This document shows positions 53,001-63,720 of a DNA stretch of 64,000 nucleotides, piece by piece. The first letter of the stretch is position 1, and each line of letters starts with the position of its first letter. The notes beneath the pieces were generated by a model. It worked only from the letters and a program-made list of their open reading frames with translations, did not search any database and was not told where the DNA came from. The stretch spans positions 6,324,001 to 6,388,000 of the forward strand of contig NC_059543.1 of assembly GCF_905220415.1 (NCBI RefSeq), in the 5' to 3' direction. This DNA is from Colias croceus (taxonomy: Eukaryota > Arthropoda > Insecta > Lepidoptera > Pieridae). A program made the position numbers and the translations under genes.

Positions 53001-55600
53001 TTTTTTTTTAATACCTATATGTATTTATTTATCATTTTCATTTATACTACAAAAATATATGCCAGTCAATTGTAAAAATTCGTCTTCTCTCTTCTTTCTT
53101 TAAAAAAAATTTCATGTAATAATGTACTTTAAAATTGTTTAATTCATTTTTCAAAGTTTTTATTTCATTTAAAATGTTATCAAACTTCATCATCTTGTGT
53201 CTTAATAATCAAAAATGTTAATAAATGACTCTAAACACAACTAAGGGTTGTAAATTATTATTTTTCTGTATTTCCACAATTCTTCGCGCTTCTACACGTT
53301 AAGTTAAATAAATTGCATCTAATATCCTTTCTTGTGAAACTTTCTGTGTACAATAAAAATATATATTTAAAATTATCCTTGCAGAATACTTCCAAATGAA
53401 CAGCTTCGAGCAGTTCTGCATCAACTACTGCAACGAGAAACTGCAGCAGTTCTTCAACGAGCGGATACTGAAGAACGAGCAGGAGCTGTACCGCCGCGAG
53501 GGGCTCAATGTGCCAGAGATACGATTTGTGGATAACCAGGATTGTATTGGTTAGTTTTATTGATTTTTGAAGTGATACTTCTTTTGGCGCGATGGAGAAA
53601 TATGATAGTGAATTTTAACGATGCGCGCGCACACCGACACCTAAATTTAACAGTATGAAGTTAGTTCTAGGTGGTATGTAACTATGTTCAAGTTGTATAT
53701 TCTAGTATTTTTTTTCCATACGCCAAAGAAGTATAAGAGTGTGTGTACGCACACTTTTTTTTAATAACATTTTATGATAATTTATAATTAATGGTTCTTA
53801 TCCAGGGAGAGGGGAGAATCAAGACTTAACAAAGATGGTAGTGTCGATTTTTTTTAATCTATGCACACTATGCATATCCACAATAAGTACATATGATAAA
53901 AAATTGGACTATTGCAGTGTTAGTAACTTATTCTTTATGATATTTTTATCATAGATCTCATTGAAAGCAAGAACCATGGTATATTTCACATTCTGGATGA
54001 GGAGTCAAAGCTGCCTAAGCCGGAATTTGGCCACTTCACACACGCCATCCACAAGGAACTGGGAACAAATAATAATAGGTAAAAATATTGTCTACAAAAA
54101 ATGTTATTGTAGGAATAAAATATTGTTGTAGGATAATGAAGAGATCCTTACTGAAATCTCTTATATTGCAGAATTCTTGGAAATAATAACACACTAAACC
54201 ATAATCTTGCCAAAATATTGATTGTAATTTTGTATAACAAGGCAAAAACGAATTTGTAAATTATTCAAAGCGGTGTTAAAACGCATGTATTAATAAAAAG
54301 TTTTCAAAATGTACCCATTAAATAATTTGATCAATTTCCTTAGATTGCAAGTGCCACGTGCGTCTCGTCTGAAAGCTCACCGCATACTGCGGGATGACGA
54401 AGGATTCCTTTTGCGGCATTTTGCAGGCGCCGTCTGTTACAATACGGTATTTATATATTAATTGCATCGCTATTATTATTATGACCTTTTATTATCTTTG
54501 ATTGTACGCGAGGATTATACATTCCCAAATGAAAGATTTATTTTAACGTGACGAGCTTGCTGTAAATTTTTCCAAAAGTCGGTTTAAATAATATAATGAA
54601 TCAATCTATTGTTATTTTTTAAAGAAGAGTATTTCAACTTATTGTGGAATTTTATTACTAATGGATGATTCGCCAAGAGAGACGAATATTTAATTTCTTT
54701 TATAAATAAAATATTTTTTCCGCAGAATCAATTCATAGATAAGAACAACGACGCTTTACACGCGTCTCTCGAATTTCTGATACAAGAATCACGCAACTCG
54801 CTAGTACAGCAATTGTTCCAAAACAGTGACAATAATAATGCTAAAGGGAAACTGAACTTTATATCAGTGGGCGCTAAGTTCCAAACTCAGTTGTCGCAAC
54901 TTATGGACAAGTTGAAGGAAAATGTGAGTACTTTTTTTGTAAAGATATAAGTTAACTTTGAAATTAATTCCAATGGTGTTATTATAACTTATTAAGCAAT
55001 TTTATTTTATTTTATTTTATTAAGGCTCATTAGCAGCTGTACATCGATTGTTTTACATAAAAAAATACACAAAAAATATAGGACATGATGGACAACTAAT
55101 AAAAAATGAGCACTGCATGCACTACAAAAATTAATTATTCGTAAAATAGAAATATGTGAATAATAAAAGTTATAAAATTAGTTTTTAAGTATGAAATCCA
55201 CATGTTGTATACGATATTTTTATATTCTGCTATAAATATGTAATTACTTTTTGGTTTTTAGACACATTTTTAGACAATTTTGTTATAATAAAGTTTTTTC
55301 ATCAATCACAACCCTGTTGTTTTATATTTTTTTACAAAAAATAATTAACACACAAAATAATATTTAATCTTCCAGGGCACAAACTTCGTGCGTTGTATCA
55401 AGCCGAACTCCCGCATGGTAGGCGGGGCTATAGAAGGGTCTCTAGTACTAACCCAGTTGCAATGTAGCGGGACTATAGCAGTACTAGCGTTGATGGAACA
55501 CGGATACCCTTCAAGGGCACCGTTTAACGATCTATACCAGATGTACAGGGCTTTTCTACCGCCCAAACTTAATGCTCTGTCGCCTAAGGTTTTCTGTCAG
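47065..55600 (+). CDS. jar: Myosin VI motor domain exons
   Basis: Exons 1-13, residues 1-733. N-terminal VWVRDPNEGFILARLQE, then YVANILLAVNPYEDIPDMY, the P-loop in exon 4, the adenine-pocket and switch I in exon 5, and the switch II DIAGF|E split by the 52904/53385 intron. The relay/HILDEE segment is in exon 10 (GIFHILDEESKLPKPEFGHF). The actin-binding loop 2 region is near NSDNNNAKGKLNFISVG, short as in class VI. The SH1/SH2 region is in exon 13 (TNFVRCIKPN, LQCSGTIAVLALMEHGYPSR). Every catalytic motif is intact. Confidence 0.96.
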
Positions 55601-58600
55601 GTATGTGATGATGAAATTGAATGGCAAGCTTGAATCAGGATAGTATATTTGTTTCTTATTTATATCACGCCTTAAAACTATTTATTTCAAAACTGTAAAA
55701 CAATTATCTACGTTGTATCGATCTATTTTGGTCGTCATATACCTAAAAACATTTGACTATGAATAATTAAGGTTTTTATTTAGACGAATTACAATTCGAT
55801 AATTTTGTAATTGATCAATATTATATTGTTATGTTATGTGCACAGCAATATAATGTTGTATAAGTTTAAGCACAATTACAAATTAATAATAATAAATTTA
55901 AATGTGTTTCCAGGCAATAGTCCACAGCTTCGGCCTATCAGACAAGGATTACAAATTCGGTGTAACCCGCGTATTTTTCCGTCCCGGGAAATATTCCGAA
56001 TTCGATACCATGATGAGGTCTGACCCGGAGAATTTGAAATCCATAGTGGATGCCGTTCTTGCGTGGTTGGTTAAGTCGAGATGGAGGAGGGCTGTGTTTT
56101 CAGTACTGTCGACTATTAAGTGTGAGTATGAAAGTTTTTAGCTATAATTATAAAATTTTTGTTGTTTAGGATATACTCGTAGCTTGATACATCTTGGAAG
56201 TGCTGTTTAATTGTTTTTTATCATAAAGTTGGTATACCACTGGGCACTGACAATTGTTTCGTTTTTAATTATAAAGTTGCTATAGGAGAGTTTAAATTTT
56301 CCCATATAAACGCTGCATGTGAATAGTTATTTCTCGAATCAAATCAAATCTGATCAAAAATTTTCAGTAATTACATGTTGCACAATTATTATTTTTTTTA
56401 TCAAAGTAACATATAAAATCTCTATCAGCATTTATTTGAGAAGTCTCACCTTGTAATTTCTTCATATTTAAATCAAAATTTCCATAATTCCAGTGAAGAA
56501 CAAGATCCTATACCGCCGTAAGTGTCTCATATTAGTACAAAAGACAATTCGCGGGTACCTAGTGCGACGTCAGCACAAACCCCGGTACACGACCATAGCT
56601 AATATAAAGGCTTTGGAACATAACCTCAAGCAAATGGACTCTGTTATATCGCAGCTTAAAGACGAAAAGGATAATGCTAAACGGAATATTGAGAACCTGA
56701 GAAATGCTATTAGGAACGCGTGTGCGGCTATCAAGGTAAAATTTGTTGTAAATGACGGTAGTTGTGAAATATTGAAAGTTTTATTAAAATAATACACTTT
56801 TTTCTGTACTTTCTCCTATAAAGAAAAAAGTGTATTATTTTGACACATGAATGACATAAAATATGTCTGTTTCAAATATCCAAGATATATTAGTAATATG
56901 AATACTGAGAAAATAATATAGAATTTGTAATCTGAAATATGTGTCTTAATAATTTTCAGAGTAACGAAAAAATAACTCGTTCGGAAATCGATCAGATTTA
57001 CAACAAGATAACAAAGGATGTTGAAACACAGATGAGCGCTCTACAAAAAGCCATGGTTGATCAAAAGAACAGGTTCGTTTGAACATAATATTATAAGAAA
57101 TATTAATGACTAGCTGCTCCGCGTGGTTTCGCCCCCGTAGCTCCACTCCTGTTGGCCGTAGCGTGATGATATATAGCCTATAACCTTCCTCGATAAATGG
57201 GCTATCTAACACCGAAAGAATTTTTCAAATCGGACCAGTAGTTCCCGAGATTAGCGCGTTCAAACAAACAAACAAACAAACATACATACATACAAACAAA
57301 CAAACAAACTCTTCAGCTTTATAATATTAGTACAGATTTGATTGAAACATGATTTTTACATATATTATTAAGTTTTATCCAATTTTATTTTTCACGTATC
57401 TAATATTCCTCTAATGTTATGAACGTTAAAGTTTTTAAATAATCCTTTTTCACTTGCTTTGGCCCATGGATTCGTTCGCGATTGAAACCATGTGGCAGAG
57501 CTAGTTCAAAATAAACTAAAGAAATCTAGATAATGAAAAATGATGTTAGTTATGGAACTTGAAATTATCATTAACTTATTTTAGGGAAGAACAAGAGAGG
57601 TTGCGAAAACTCGAAGCGGAGATGCGTTTAGCGGAAGAAGCAAAGAGGAAAGAGGCTGAGCGACTCAAACAAGAGGAGGAGAACAGGAGGCTGTATGTTT
57701 ATATTGAGTTTCTTTTTACATTGTATTGTACTGGCTTGAAAATAGATAGACGATTAAACAGTACCAATACAAAATTATATTTAGAAGAAAATAGTCACGA
57801 AGAATCGGTAGAAAGTAATCATATCATAAATTTATTGTTAGTCATAGAACGAATTAACTTTAGTTCAAATTTAAAACACTCGTCAATTCTCTTTATCATT
57901 AATTATCAATAAACGCTACACATGTTTTTATATTCAGCCATTCCGGACATTCACTTATCACGAACAATACATAATATAAGATCTGTACCTATACCTTCAG
58001 GAAAGCAGAAATAGAAGCACGCAGGAAGTTGGAGGAAGCTGAACGGGCGCGTCTAGAGGAACAAGACAGGATTGCGGCTATGCAGTTACAGCAACAGCTC
58101 GAACAAGCTGCGAGACAAGATTTGGAGAGCCGCGAAAGGTATACATAATATAAGGGAAAAAAATATTCGCGGTCGAATCAAGTGAATCGAAAATTTTTGA
58201 ATGCATTTCTATTTCTTGTTACAAAATAAATGAATGTTTCCTTTCAGCAAAATTTGCTATCTCCAGTATTTCAAGTACTTTCCCTCCAGGGTCCATCGAA
58301 AATCTCCACTCTATAAATTTTAACTGGTTAAATCAACTGATTGCATCATCACTGATTGCCTAGGCTCTTTATAAAATCGTTAAAGGGGGGGGGGGGGGGT
58401 AGAGGGTGATTTCGAAGATCAAAATATTCCGAAGAAAAAAGCGGTACTGCTGGATATTAGTTACGGGAGTTAATTAAATGGTGCCGATAAACTTAAGAAA
58501 GGCGGATGGGGTCGTCCATTGCGTGAACATTTCGATATTTTTTTATGTTTGTGTAACCAACATTTACATCATAACAAAATTTTATTGTCATTTTCTAATA

Positions 58601-61600
58601 AAAATGAATTTTATAGATTAGAACAAGAGCGCCGTGATCACGAAATGGCCGTGCGACTCGCGAAGGAGACCAATGGCCACGTAGAAGGGTCTCCACCGCA
58701 GTTGAGAAGGTATTGTACTTTAAACAATTATATTGAAGATTTAATGAGCAATAAGTTTTTAAAGAACTTGCAAAAAAGGAAAAGCAGATAAAAACTTTCA
58801 TTAAAAAAAAAATTTTTTGCAAGTTAAATAAACATTGTGATATGCAATATGGAATTTTTTTCAAACATTCGAATGAATTTGATAACATTGTAGAAAAGGC
58901 ACACCTTTAAAGAAACAACAATATGCACACTACAATCTTGCCTTTCTGCTTACTTTTTTATTGTACATAAAAAGTGGTTCTTTGGCAACAAAACTTCTTT
59001 TTTCTAGCTTATGAATACAACAAAATAATATTGTAATATGTTTGCACAGTTTCCCAACAATGGACTCAGTGAACGGAGAAAATAAATTGAACAGGTATCG
59101 AGTGAGACAAAATATAGACGTTTTCTCTTTCGCACGCCTTCTTTTATCCTCTTTCAATATCTATTTTTATAAAAATAAAAACATAAAAAAAATGTATTCA
59201 CAATTAGTATATTATTATATATCTAAACATATTTTATTATTGGTATTGAAAGAGGACTACTTCTTGACAAAACTAATTTCTAACATTGTTCGCTATCGCT
59301 TATCTATTTCTATTTGCACGTCGGAAACAAGTAATAACATACTAATTTACAAAAAAAGAAAAAATATTTTAAAACATTGTTCTCTATTCTAACACAGTAA
59401 ATACGGTTGTGAGAAAACGAGATAGCATGATTTTTGGTATAAAATAATTGCTTGTTTAACATTAAACCACAAATGATTTTACTTTCAAAAAACGTTTCAA
59501 ATCTTTATGCGACGTTTTTTGTAAAAAAAATATTTGACAATAATTAATAAGTAAAGTAGTTAGTAGTAGCAAAATAGCATGTGTGTGTGTAAATAACCTC
59601 TTTGATTAATGTAGTTTTAGTTGTAATATAATGCATTAGAATACGTTATAAGTTTATTTGTACGTACCCATTTTGTGTTCATTTTTTAATCTGTTGAATT
59701 ATCCCTAAATATGGTATGAAATATTACCTGGATCTTTTCTATTTAAATTGAAACTTTTATTACATCGTCTCAAACTTTTTGGTCTGTGTGACGTACGATA
59801 ATTATCGTAAGTTTCACTTTTACCGTGGTTTCATAAAACCATACAACTTTTTTCTTCCAAGTAGATCTTTTAGTTTAAAAAAAAACTTCTTTCTTCAAAG
59901 TATTGATCTTGAAAAAATAATATTAGGACAATAGTTCAAACTATATTTTAAATTAGAATTTTAATTTGAATGTACAAATATAAAATACCATAGTCTATAT
60001 TTTTGTGGAAAAAAATTACCTAGAATTTTTTTTGGAAATATTAAGTAGGTAAATAATTCATAGGTCGGAACGAGTTCGCATGCAGCAAGCGATGCAGGGC
60101 AAGCAAAAGTACGACCTGTCTAAGTGGAAGTATTCAGAGCTACGGGACACTATCAATACGTCGTGTGATATTGAATTGTTGGAGGTACATATTTATACTT
60201 TGCCATATTTATTAGTGGCGGCTATCTTTTATTTTATACTAGGTTTCCGCCCGCGGCTTCGCCCGCGCAGTCAAAGAAAAACCCGCATAGTTCCCGTTCC
60301 CGTGGGATTTCCGAGATTGCGTTATTTTCCCGGGATAAAAAGTAGCCTATGTCCTTTCTTGGGTATCAAAATATATCCATACCAAATTTTATGAAAATTG
60401 GTTCAGTAGTTTAGGCGTGATTGAGTAACAGACAGATAGACAGAGTTACTTTCGCATTTATAATATTAGTATGGATTATTTAATGAAATAATGTCAGCGT
60501 ACTAATACTTAAAATGGCAATTTCTGTTGCTGATCTGAAAAAAATCTACTCTATCTAAGTGTATCATGATAATTTAAATAATGTTCTTCCTCTATTATAC
60601 TGAAATCCCCAAAATTACTCTACTTGTAATCATCCTGTTTTGTAATCACTTCCATGGAATTTTGAAAAATTACATTATCATATGAAATTGGTCATCCTAT
60701 ATATGAAAAAAATCTGGATAAAACATATAAGTGTTTGTGCTAGGCCTGTCGGCACGAGTTCCACCGTCGGCTGAAGGTGTACCACGCGTGGAAGGCGAAG
60801 AACGCGCGCAAGAGCACCATGGCCGACCAGGAGCGGGCACCGCAGTCCATCATGGATGCCGGTCAGTGTTTATATATCTTATCTAGACCAAATCGATAAT
60901 TATGTTTAATGATGACATGCGGTCTATTATTAAAAATAAATGGTTCTCTCTTTCTTTTTATTACTTTTATTAGGGTTATTTTATTTTGGAATTATATCCA
61001 GTAATTGAGTATCAGAGATACTTTTAAGCTATTGCATAGTTTCTATCTTGGGCCTTGAGCGCGGGGACAGAATCGAGAAATTCCGTAACGAAAAAACCTC
61101 ACGCTCCCTTCTCCGATGGGCTCGGAGGTGTGGCTTGAAGGCATGCTATGCTTTACCGCGGCGGTCCCCGAGTGCCACACGTCTTTTTTTAAATATATTT
61201 TGGTATAAGAATGAGAAGACATTTTAAAAATTACTTTTTGCATTTGACTTAAAATTGCCCTATTTGCATTTCTCTATTTTTGTCATTCTTTTTTTCTTTC
61301 AGAGTATAATTCGTCATCATTTGAGGTTTGTGCACTTTACATCGGTCTAATACGCGCCATTTATGTATGCCCTTACACCTTGCAGCGAAGAGCCCGCGAG
61401 TGGCGCAGCGAGGCGAGGTCCTGGGCGCGCGGCACCGCTACTTCCGCATCCCGTTCGTGCGCGCGGGCGACAGCGCGGCCGACAAGCGCGGCTGGTGGTA
61501 CGCGCACTTCGACGGCCAGTACGTGGCGCGCCAGATGGAGCTGCACGCCGACAAGACGCCCGTGCTGCTGCAGGCCGGTCAGACTTGTTCTTGTTTCGAT

Positions 61601-62758
61601 CATTTTCAGCAGTACGATAGAGATGAATAAATAAATAAATATTTCAGGACAATTTCCACACACGGCACGATCTGATCCCATACTAAGCTTTCGCTTGTAT
61701 TATGAAAACCAGATGTCTGATAAACATACATACATAATTTTAAATAAATACTTGTATAGATAATTAACACACAGACACAGGACAAACATCTATGTTCATC
61801 ACACAAATATTTGCCCCGGATGGGAATCGAACCCACGACCTCTGGATTGGAAGGCAGGGCCACTACCAACCAAGCCAACCGGTCAGTCAAAAAAACCAAA
61901 TTTGTACTCCTAAAAAAATCCCAAACTACGCTGCTCTCGCGGTGTGTCCCTTAGACACATAGAACTGAAAGGAAAGAAAAAAGCTCAAACTTTCGAGACT
62001 TTCAAACGTTTACTGAATAAACATTACATTAAAAAGTGATAACTTATTGTATTTAGGTACCTATATATTTTTAATACGATATTTATTTAATATATGCTTT
62101 ATGTATATATGTATGTGTGTATGTATGTTTTTATTTATAATAATTTTTATGTACTTATGTATGTGTATGTTAATGTAGGTACTATAATGTTTTTTTGAAT
62201 TTGTTTTTTAATTACTAATCTAATACAGCTTTACCACCACCCTCTGTCATGATTTTATGTTTTTTATCTTGTGTTTGGTTGCCTGGAAGAGATGGCTACT
62301 AAAGCCATAAGGCCGCCATTTGTGCATGTCTCTCTTCTGTATATGTATGTCTTTTCCTGTTTGTAATGGTGTACAATAAAGCGTTTTCATTCATTCATTC
62401 ATTCATTCATTCATTCATAAATTCGATCGCTCTGGCGGGATCACGGGTGGCTGAGTTGGTCAGGCGTCCGCCCCGGATTGGCGTGAAAGGATGCGGATTC
62501 GAAACCCGCCTCGTGATCGAATTTTTTCTATTCTTTATAAATTAATACTTGCTCTCTTCCTTGAAAATAATGTACCTGAATCGTCATAATATGATAATAA
62601 TAAAACCCATCATCGCAGGTATCGACGACATGCAAATGTGCGAGCTGAGCCTGGACGAGACGGGGCTGACACGCAAGCGCGGCGCGGAGGTGCTCGAGCA
62701 CGAGTTCGAGCGCGAGTGGGCACGTCATGGCGGCCCGCCCTACCGCCCCTCGCACTAG
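47065..62758 (+). CDS. jar: Myosin VI heavy chain (jaguar orthologue), gene-level
   Basis: Minus-end-directed actin motor acting in endocytic, junctional and actin-organising roles. 24 coding exons: 47065-47251, 47758-47831, 48874-49003, 49254-49418, 49807-50069, 50287-50436, 51526-51782, 52747-52904, 53385-53549, 53955-54078, 54344-54446, 54726-54923, 55376-55600, 55914-56121, 56494-56735, 56960-57072, 57585-57692, 58001-58138, 58617-58709, 59050-59094, 60064-60184, 60744-60861, 61386-61577, 62619-62758. Sum 3717 nt, 1238 residues plus stop, close to the known length of about 1250. All junctions are GT-AG and keep frame. Diagnostic features: P-loop GESGAGKT (151-158), switch I NNNSSRFGK (201-209), switch II DIAGFE (457-462), class-VI insert 2 after the converter, RRL (1097-1099) and WWY (1165-1167) in the tail. 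Start context gcaATGACGATG, six bases after an acceptor, implying an upstream 5' UTR exon. Confidence 0.96.
50500..50886. repeat. Interspersed repeat with 'aaccgacttcaa' ends, plus 'acagggtgtccc' sequence
   Basis: 50500-50620 begins atacagggtgtcccaaaaag, a motif common at insect repeat ends. 50628-50886 runs from aaccgacttcaaaaaaaagg to 'tttgaagtcggttgttttta', a short inverted repeat with a poly-T tract at 50676-50692 and 'gtacaccgattactccgagg' inside. Lies in the myosin intron between 50436 and 51526. Confidence 0.65.
55914..56735 (+). CDS. jar: Myosin VI converter, insert 2 and IQ motif
   Basis: Exons 14-15. GLSDKDYKFGVTRVFFRPGK is the converter. It is followed by MMRSDPENLKSIVDAVLAWL and KSRWRRAVFSVLSTIKLKNK, the class-VI insert 2 that binds calmodulin and reverses the lever arm. 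The IQ motif is CLILVQKTIRGYLVRRQHKP. The exon break (T|TG, Leu) falls inside insert 2. Then NIKALEHNLKQMDSVISQLK begins the three-helix bundle lever extension. Confidence 0.95.
56786..56841. repeat. Intronic hairpin with 20-bp arms
   Basis: aaaataatacacttttttct and agaaaaaagtgtattatttt are exact reverse complements around a 16-base loop, in the 225-bp myosin intron between 56735 and 56960. In the nascent RNA it would sit about 50 bases after the donor. Confidence 0.7.
56960..59094 (+). CDS. jar: Myosin VI charged helical tail exons
   Basis: Exons 16-20. KITRSEIDQIYNKITKDVET completes the helical bundle. Then comes an alternating Glu/Arg single alpha helix (EEQERLRKLEAEMRLAEEAK, ERLKQEEENRRL, KAEIEARRKLEEAERARLEE). 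Exon 19 gives MAVRLAKETNGHVEGSPPQL. Exon 20 (59050-59094) is a 15-codon micro-exon, SFPTMDSVNGENKLNR; it is flanked by AG|N phase-2 junctions on both sides like its neighbours and so could be a cassette exon skipped without frame loss. Exons 17-20 are all phase 2 to 2. Confidence 0.93.
57109..57335 (+). repeat. Interspersed repeat, full 'ctagctgctccgcg' copy
   Basis: actagctgctccgcgtggtt, 'ccgtagcgtgatgatatata', 'cccgagattagcgcgttcaa', a (caaa)n tract interrupted by (cata)n at 57264-57308, and the end 'ctttataatattagtacaga'. Best-preserved copy in the window. Confidence 0.8.
58385..58399 (+). repeat. G homopolymer of 15
   Basis: An uninterrupted run of 15 G in the myosin intron between 58138 and 58617. 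Can form a G-quadruplex; prone to length error in sequencing. Confidence 0.8.
60064..62758 (+). CDS. jar: Myosin VI cargo-binding domain exons
   Basis: Exons 21-24. KYDLSKWKYSELRDTINTSC starts the domain. ACRHEFHRRLKVYHAWKAKN holds the RRL adaptor motif (GIPC/optineurin-type partners in vertebrates) and a basic WKxKN phosphoinositide-binding stretch. Exon 23 has RYFRIPFVRAGDSAADKRGW and WWYAHFDGQYVARQMELHAD with the WWY (Dab2-type) motif. The last exon ends DDMQMCELSLDETGLTRKRG, HEFEREWARHGGPPYRPSH and TAG. Exons 22-24 are markedly GC-rich at third codon positions compared with exons 14-20. The C-terminus ends soon after the WxxxGG region, shorter than vertebrate myosin VI. Confidence 0.94.
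60238..60475 (+). repeat. Interspersed repeat, 'ctaggtttccgcccgcggct' family
   Basis: ctaggtttccgcccgcggct, 'cgggataaaaagtagcctat', 'ccaaattttatgaaaattgg', ending 'ttataatattagtatggatt'. In the myosin intron before exon 22. Confidence 0.75.
61026..61190. repeat. Second copy of the GC-rich 'gctattgcatag' repeat
   Basis: ttttaagctattgcatagtt, 'gacagaatcgagaaattccg', 'gaggtgtggcttgaaggcat', 'taccgcggcggtccccgagt'. Near-identical to 24386-24583 but lacks the internal 'caacacagctatgcaatag' segment. Confidence 0.75.
61625..61887 (-). repeat. tRNA-headed SINE
   Basis: Minus strand: gaccggttggcttggttggt (A box region), 'cgtgggttcgattcccatcc' (B box), 'aaatatttgtgtgatgaaca', 'gcgaaagcttagtatgggat', and an (ataa)n tail. 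In the last myosin intron, 48 bases after the exon 23 donor. Confidence 0.85.
62394..62426 (+). repeat. (attc)n microsatellite
   Basis: Seven or more tandem attc units just before the tRNA-like sequence at 62439. Confidence 0.8.
62439..62518 (+). repeat. tRNA-like sequence with intact acceptor stem
   Basis: Starts gatcacgggtggctgagttg and ends ...gcctcgtgatc: the 7-base ends gatcacg/cgtgatc pair perfectly. A box tggctgagttgg and B box ggattcgaaacc are present, and tttttt (62523-62528) follows as a Pol III terminator. The central part does not fold into an obvious standard anticodon arm, so I do not call a tRNA; more likely the source or a copy of a tRNA-like SINE family. Related to 9369-9439. 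In the last myosin intron, 100 bases before exon 24. Confidence 0.6.
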
Positions 62759-62771
62759 GTAATCTATAAAG

Positions 62772-62960
62772 AAACTAGCTCACCGCCCGCGACTTCGCCC
62801 GCTTTCTCTAAAACGATTTGAGATTTAAACTATCCTATCTCTCAAGTTGGATCGAACTGCACATGGTGTGCGAATTTTATTATAATCGGTTAAGTGGTTT
62901 AGGAGTCCATTGAGGACAAACATTGTGACACGAGATTTATATATATATTATAAGATAAGA
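62772..62960 (+). repeat. Interspersed repeat just after the myosin stop codon
   Basis: actagctcaccgcccgcgac, 'tatcctatctctcaagttgg', 'gaattttattataatcggtt', ending 'atatatattataagataaga'. Begins 14 bases after the stop, so it lies in the 3' UTR or the intron following the stop. Confidence 0.6.
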
Positions 62961-63108
62961 TAAGATGCATTTTCTTCAACACAATAAAACCGACAAAAAT
63001 CAATACTATACTTTTTTACCTAGACATAAAGTCGAAATTTGTGCGTCTCTTTTTATATGTGCACATTTATTTTGTGTAATATTGTCTTTTTTATCTGAAA
63101 TAATCTAA

Positions 63109-63120
63109 AATAAAGCGTTA
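63109..63120 (+). terminator. Candidate polyadenylation signal 1
   Basis: aataaa within 'ctaaaataaagcgttatc', about 355 bases after the myosin stop. Confidence 0.4.
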
Positions 63121-63372
63121 TCTTTCATTCACTCATCCTCTCACTCCCTTTTTCTTCTTTTTAGAGAGAGCTCTCACAATTGCTTAATTATTATTCTCAT
63201 TGAATAAAGTGAAAAGTATAGATGGAACAACTCACTTTGATACTTTAACATTTATATTTATTTTACTAGTGGATGCTTGCGATTAACCTTTACAATTAAC
63301 TAATAACAATTTTATTTTATACATAATATAAACCAAACTTAAAACATTTGAAAACAGCGTTATTTTTTTCAG

Positions 63373-63720
63373 GCAATTACAACGACAAGAACACCATCAA
63401 GAAGAGTATTAAAACATAAGTTATTATAAAAACGTAGCGCTTTCAACTGTGCCTTCAAAGGTAGATAGTGCAATATGTTGGTCCGCAGTGACTGTGATCA
63501 TACAAGTACACAACTTAGACGTAATTTACGTAAACGAAACTATTTATCAACAGATTGTATGGAATTTTGTGATTTTCAACGTAGCAATCGATTTATTGTG
63601 ACTTGTTTACATTTAGGCAAAAATATATTATCCATCATTAGTAGAGTTTTAAATTTTATTAATTTATGTAGACGTTAGCAAATAGAGAACGAATAAATTT
63701 ATATAAACTTTAGGTCAATA
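63373..63720 (+). other. jar: Possible last (3') exon of the myosin gene
   Basis: A polypyrimidine tract and acceptor ttatttttttcag|GCAATTACAACG precede a segment ending near an AATAAA at about 63693-63700. The myosin stop TAG is followed immediately by GTAATC, a plausible donor, so this could be a spliced 3' UTR exon. Alternatively a donor before the stop would give one of three short tails. I could not choose between these. Confidence 0.35.

Noticed and set aside
61303..61325. Possible small myosin VI cassette exon (23 nt) with AG before and GT after
   Set aside because: Its length would shift the frame into exon 23 (61386), destroying the WWY region.
61363..61634. Three overlapping 84-102 codon ORFs around 61400-61630
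   Set aside because: Other-frame shadows of the GC-rich myosin exon 61386-61577; only the spliced frame gives the conserved cargo-binding sequence.
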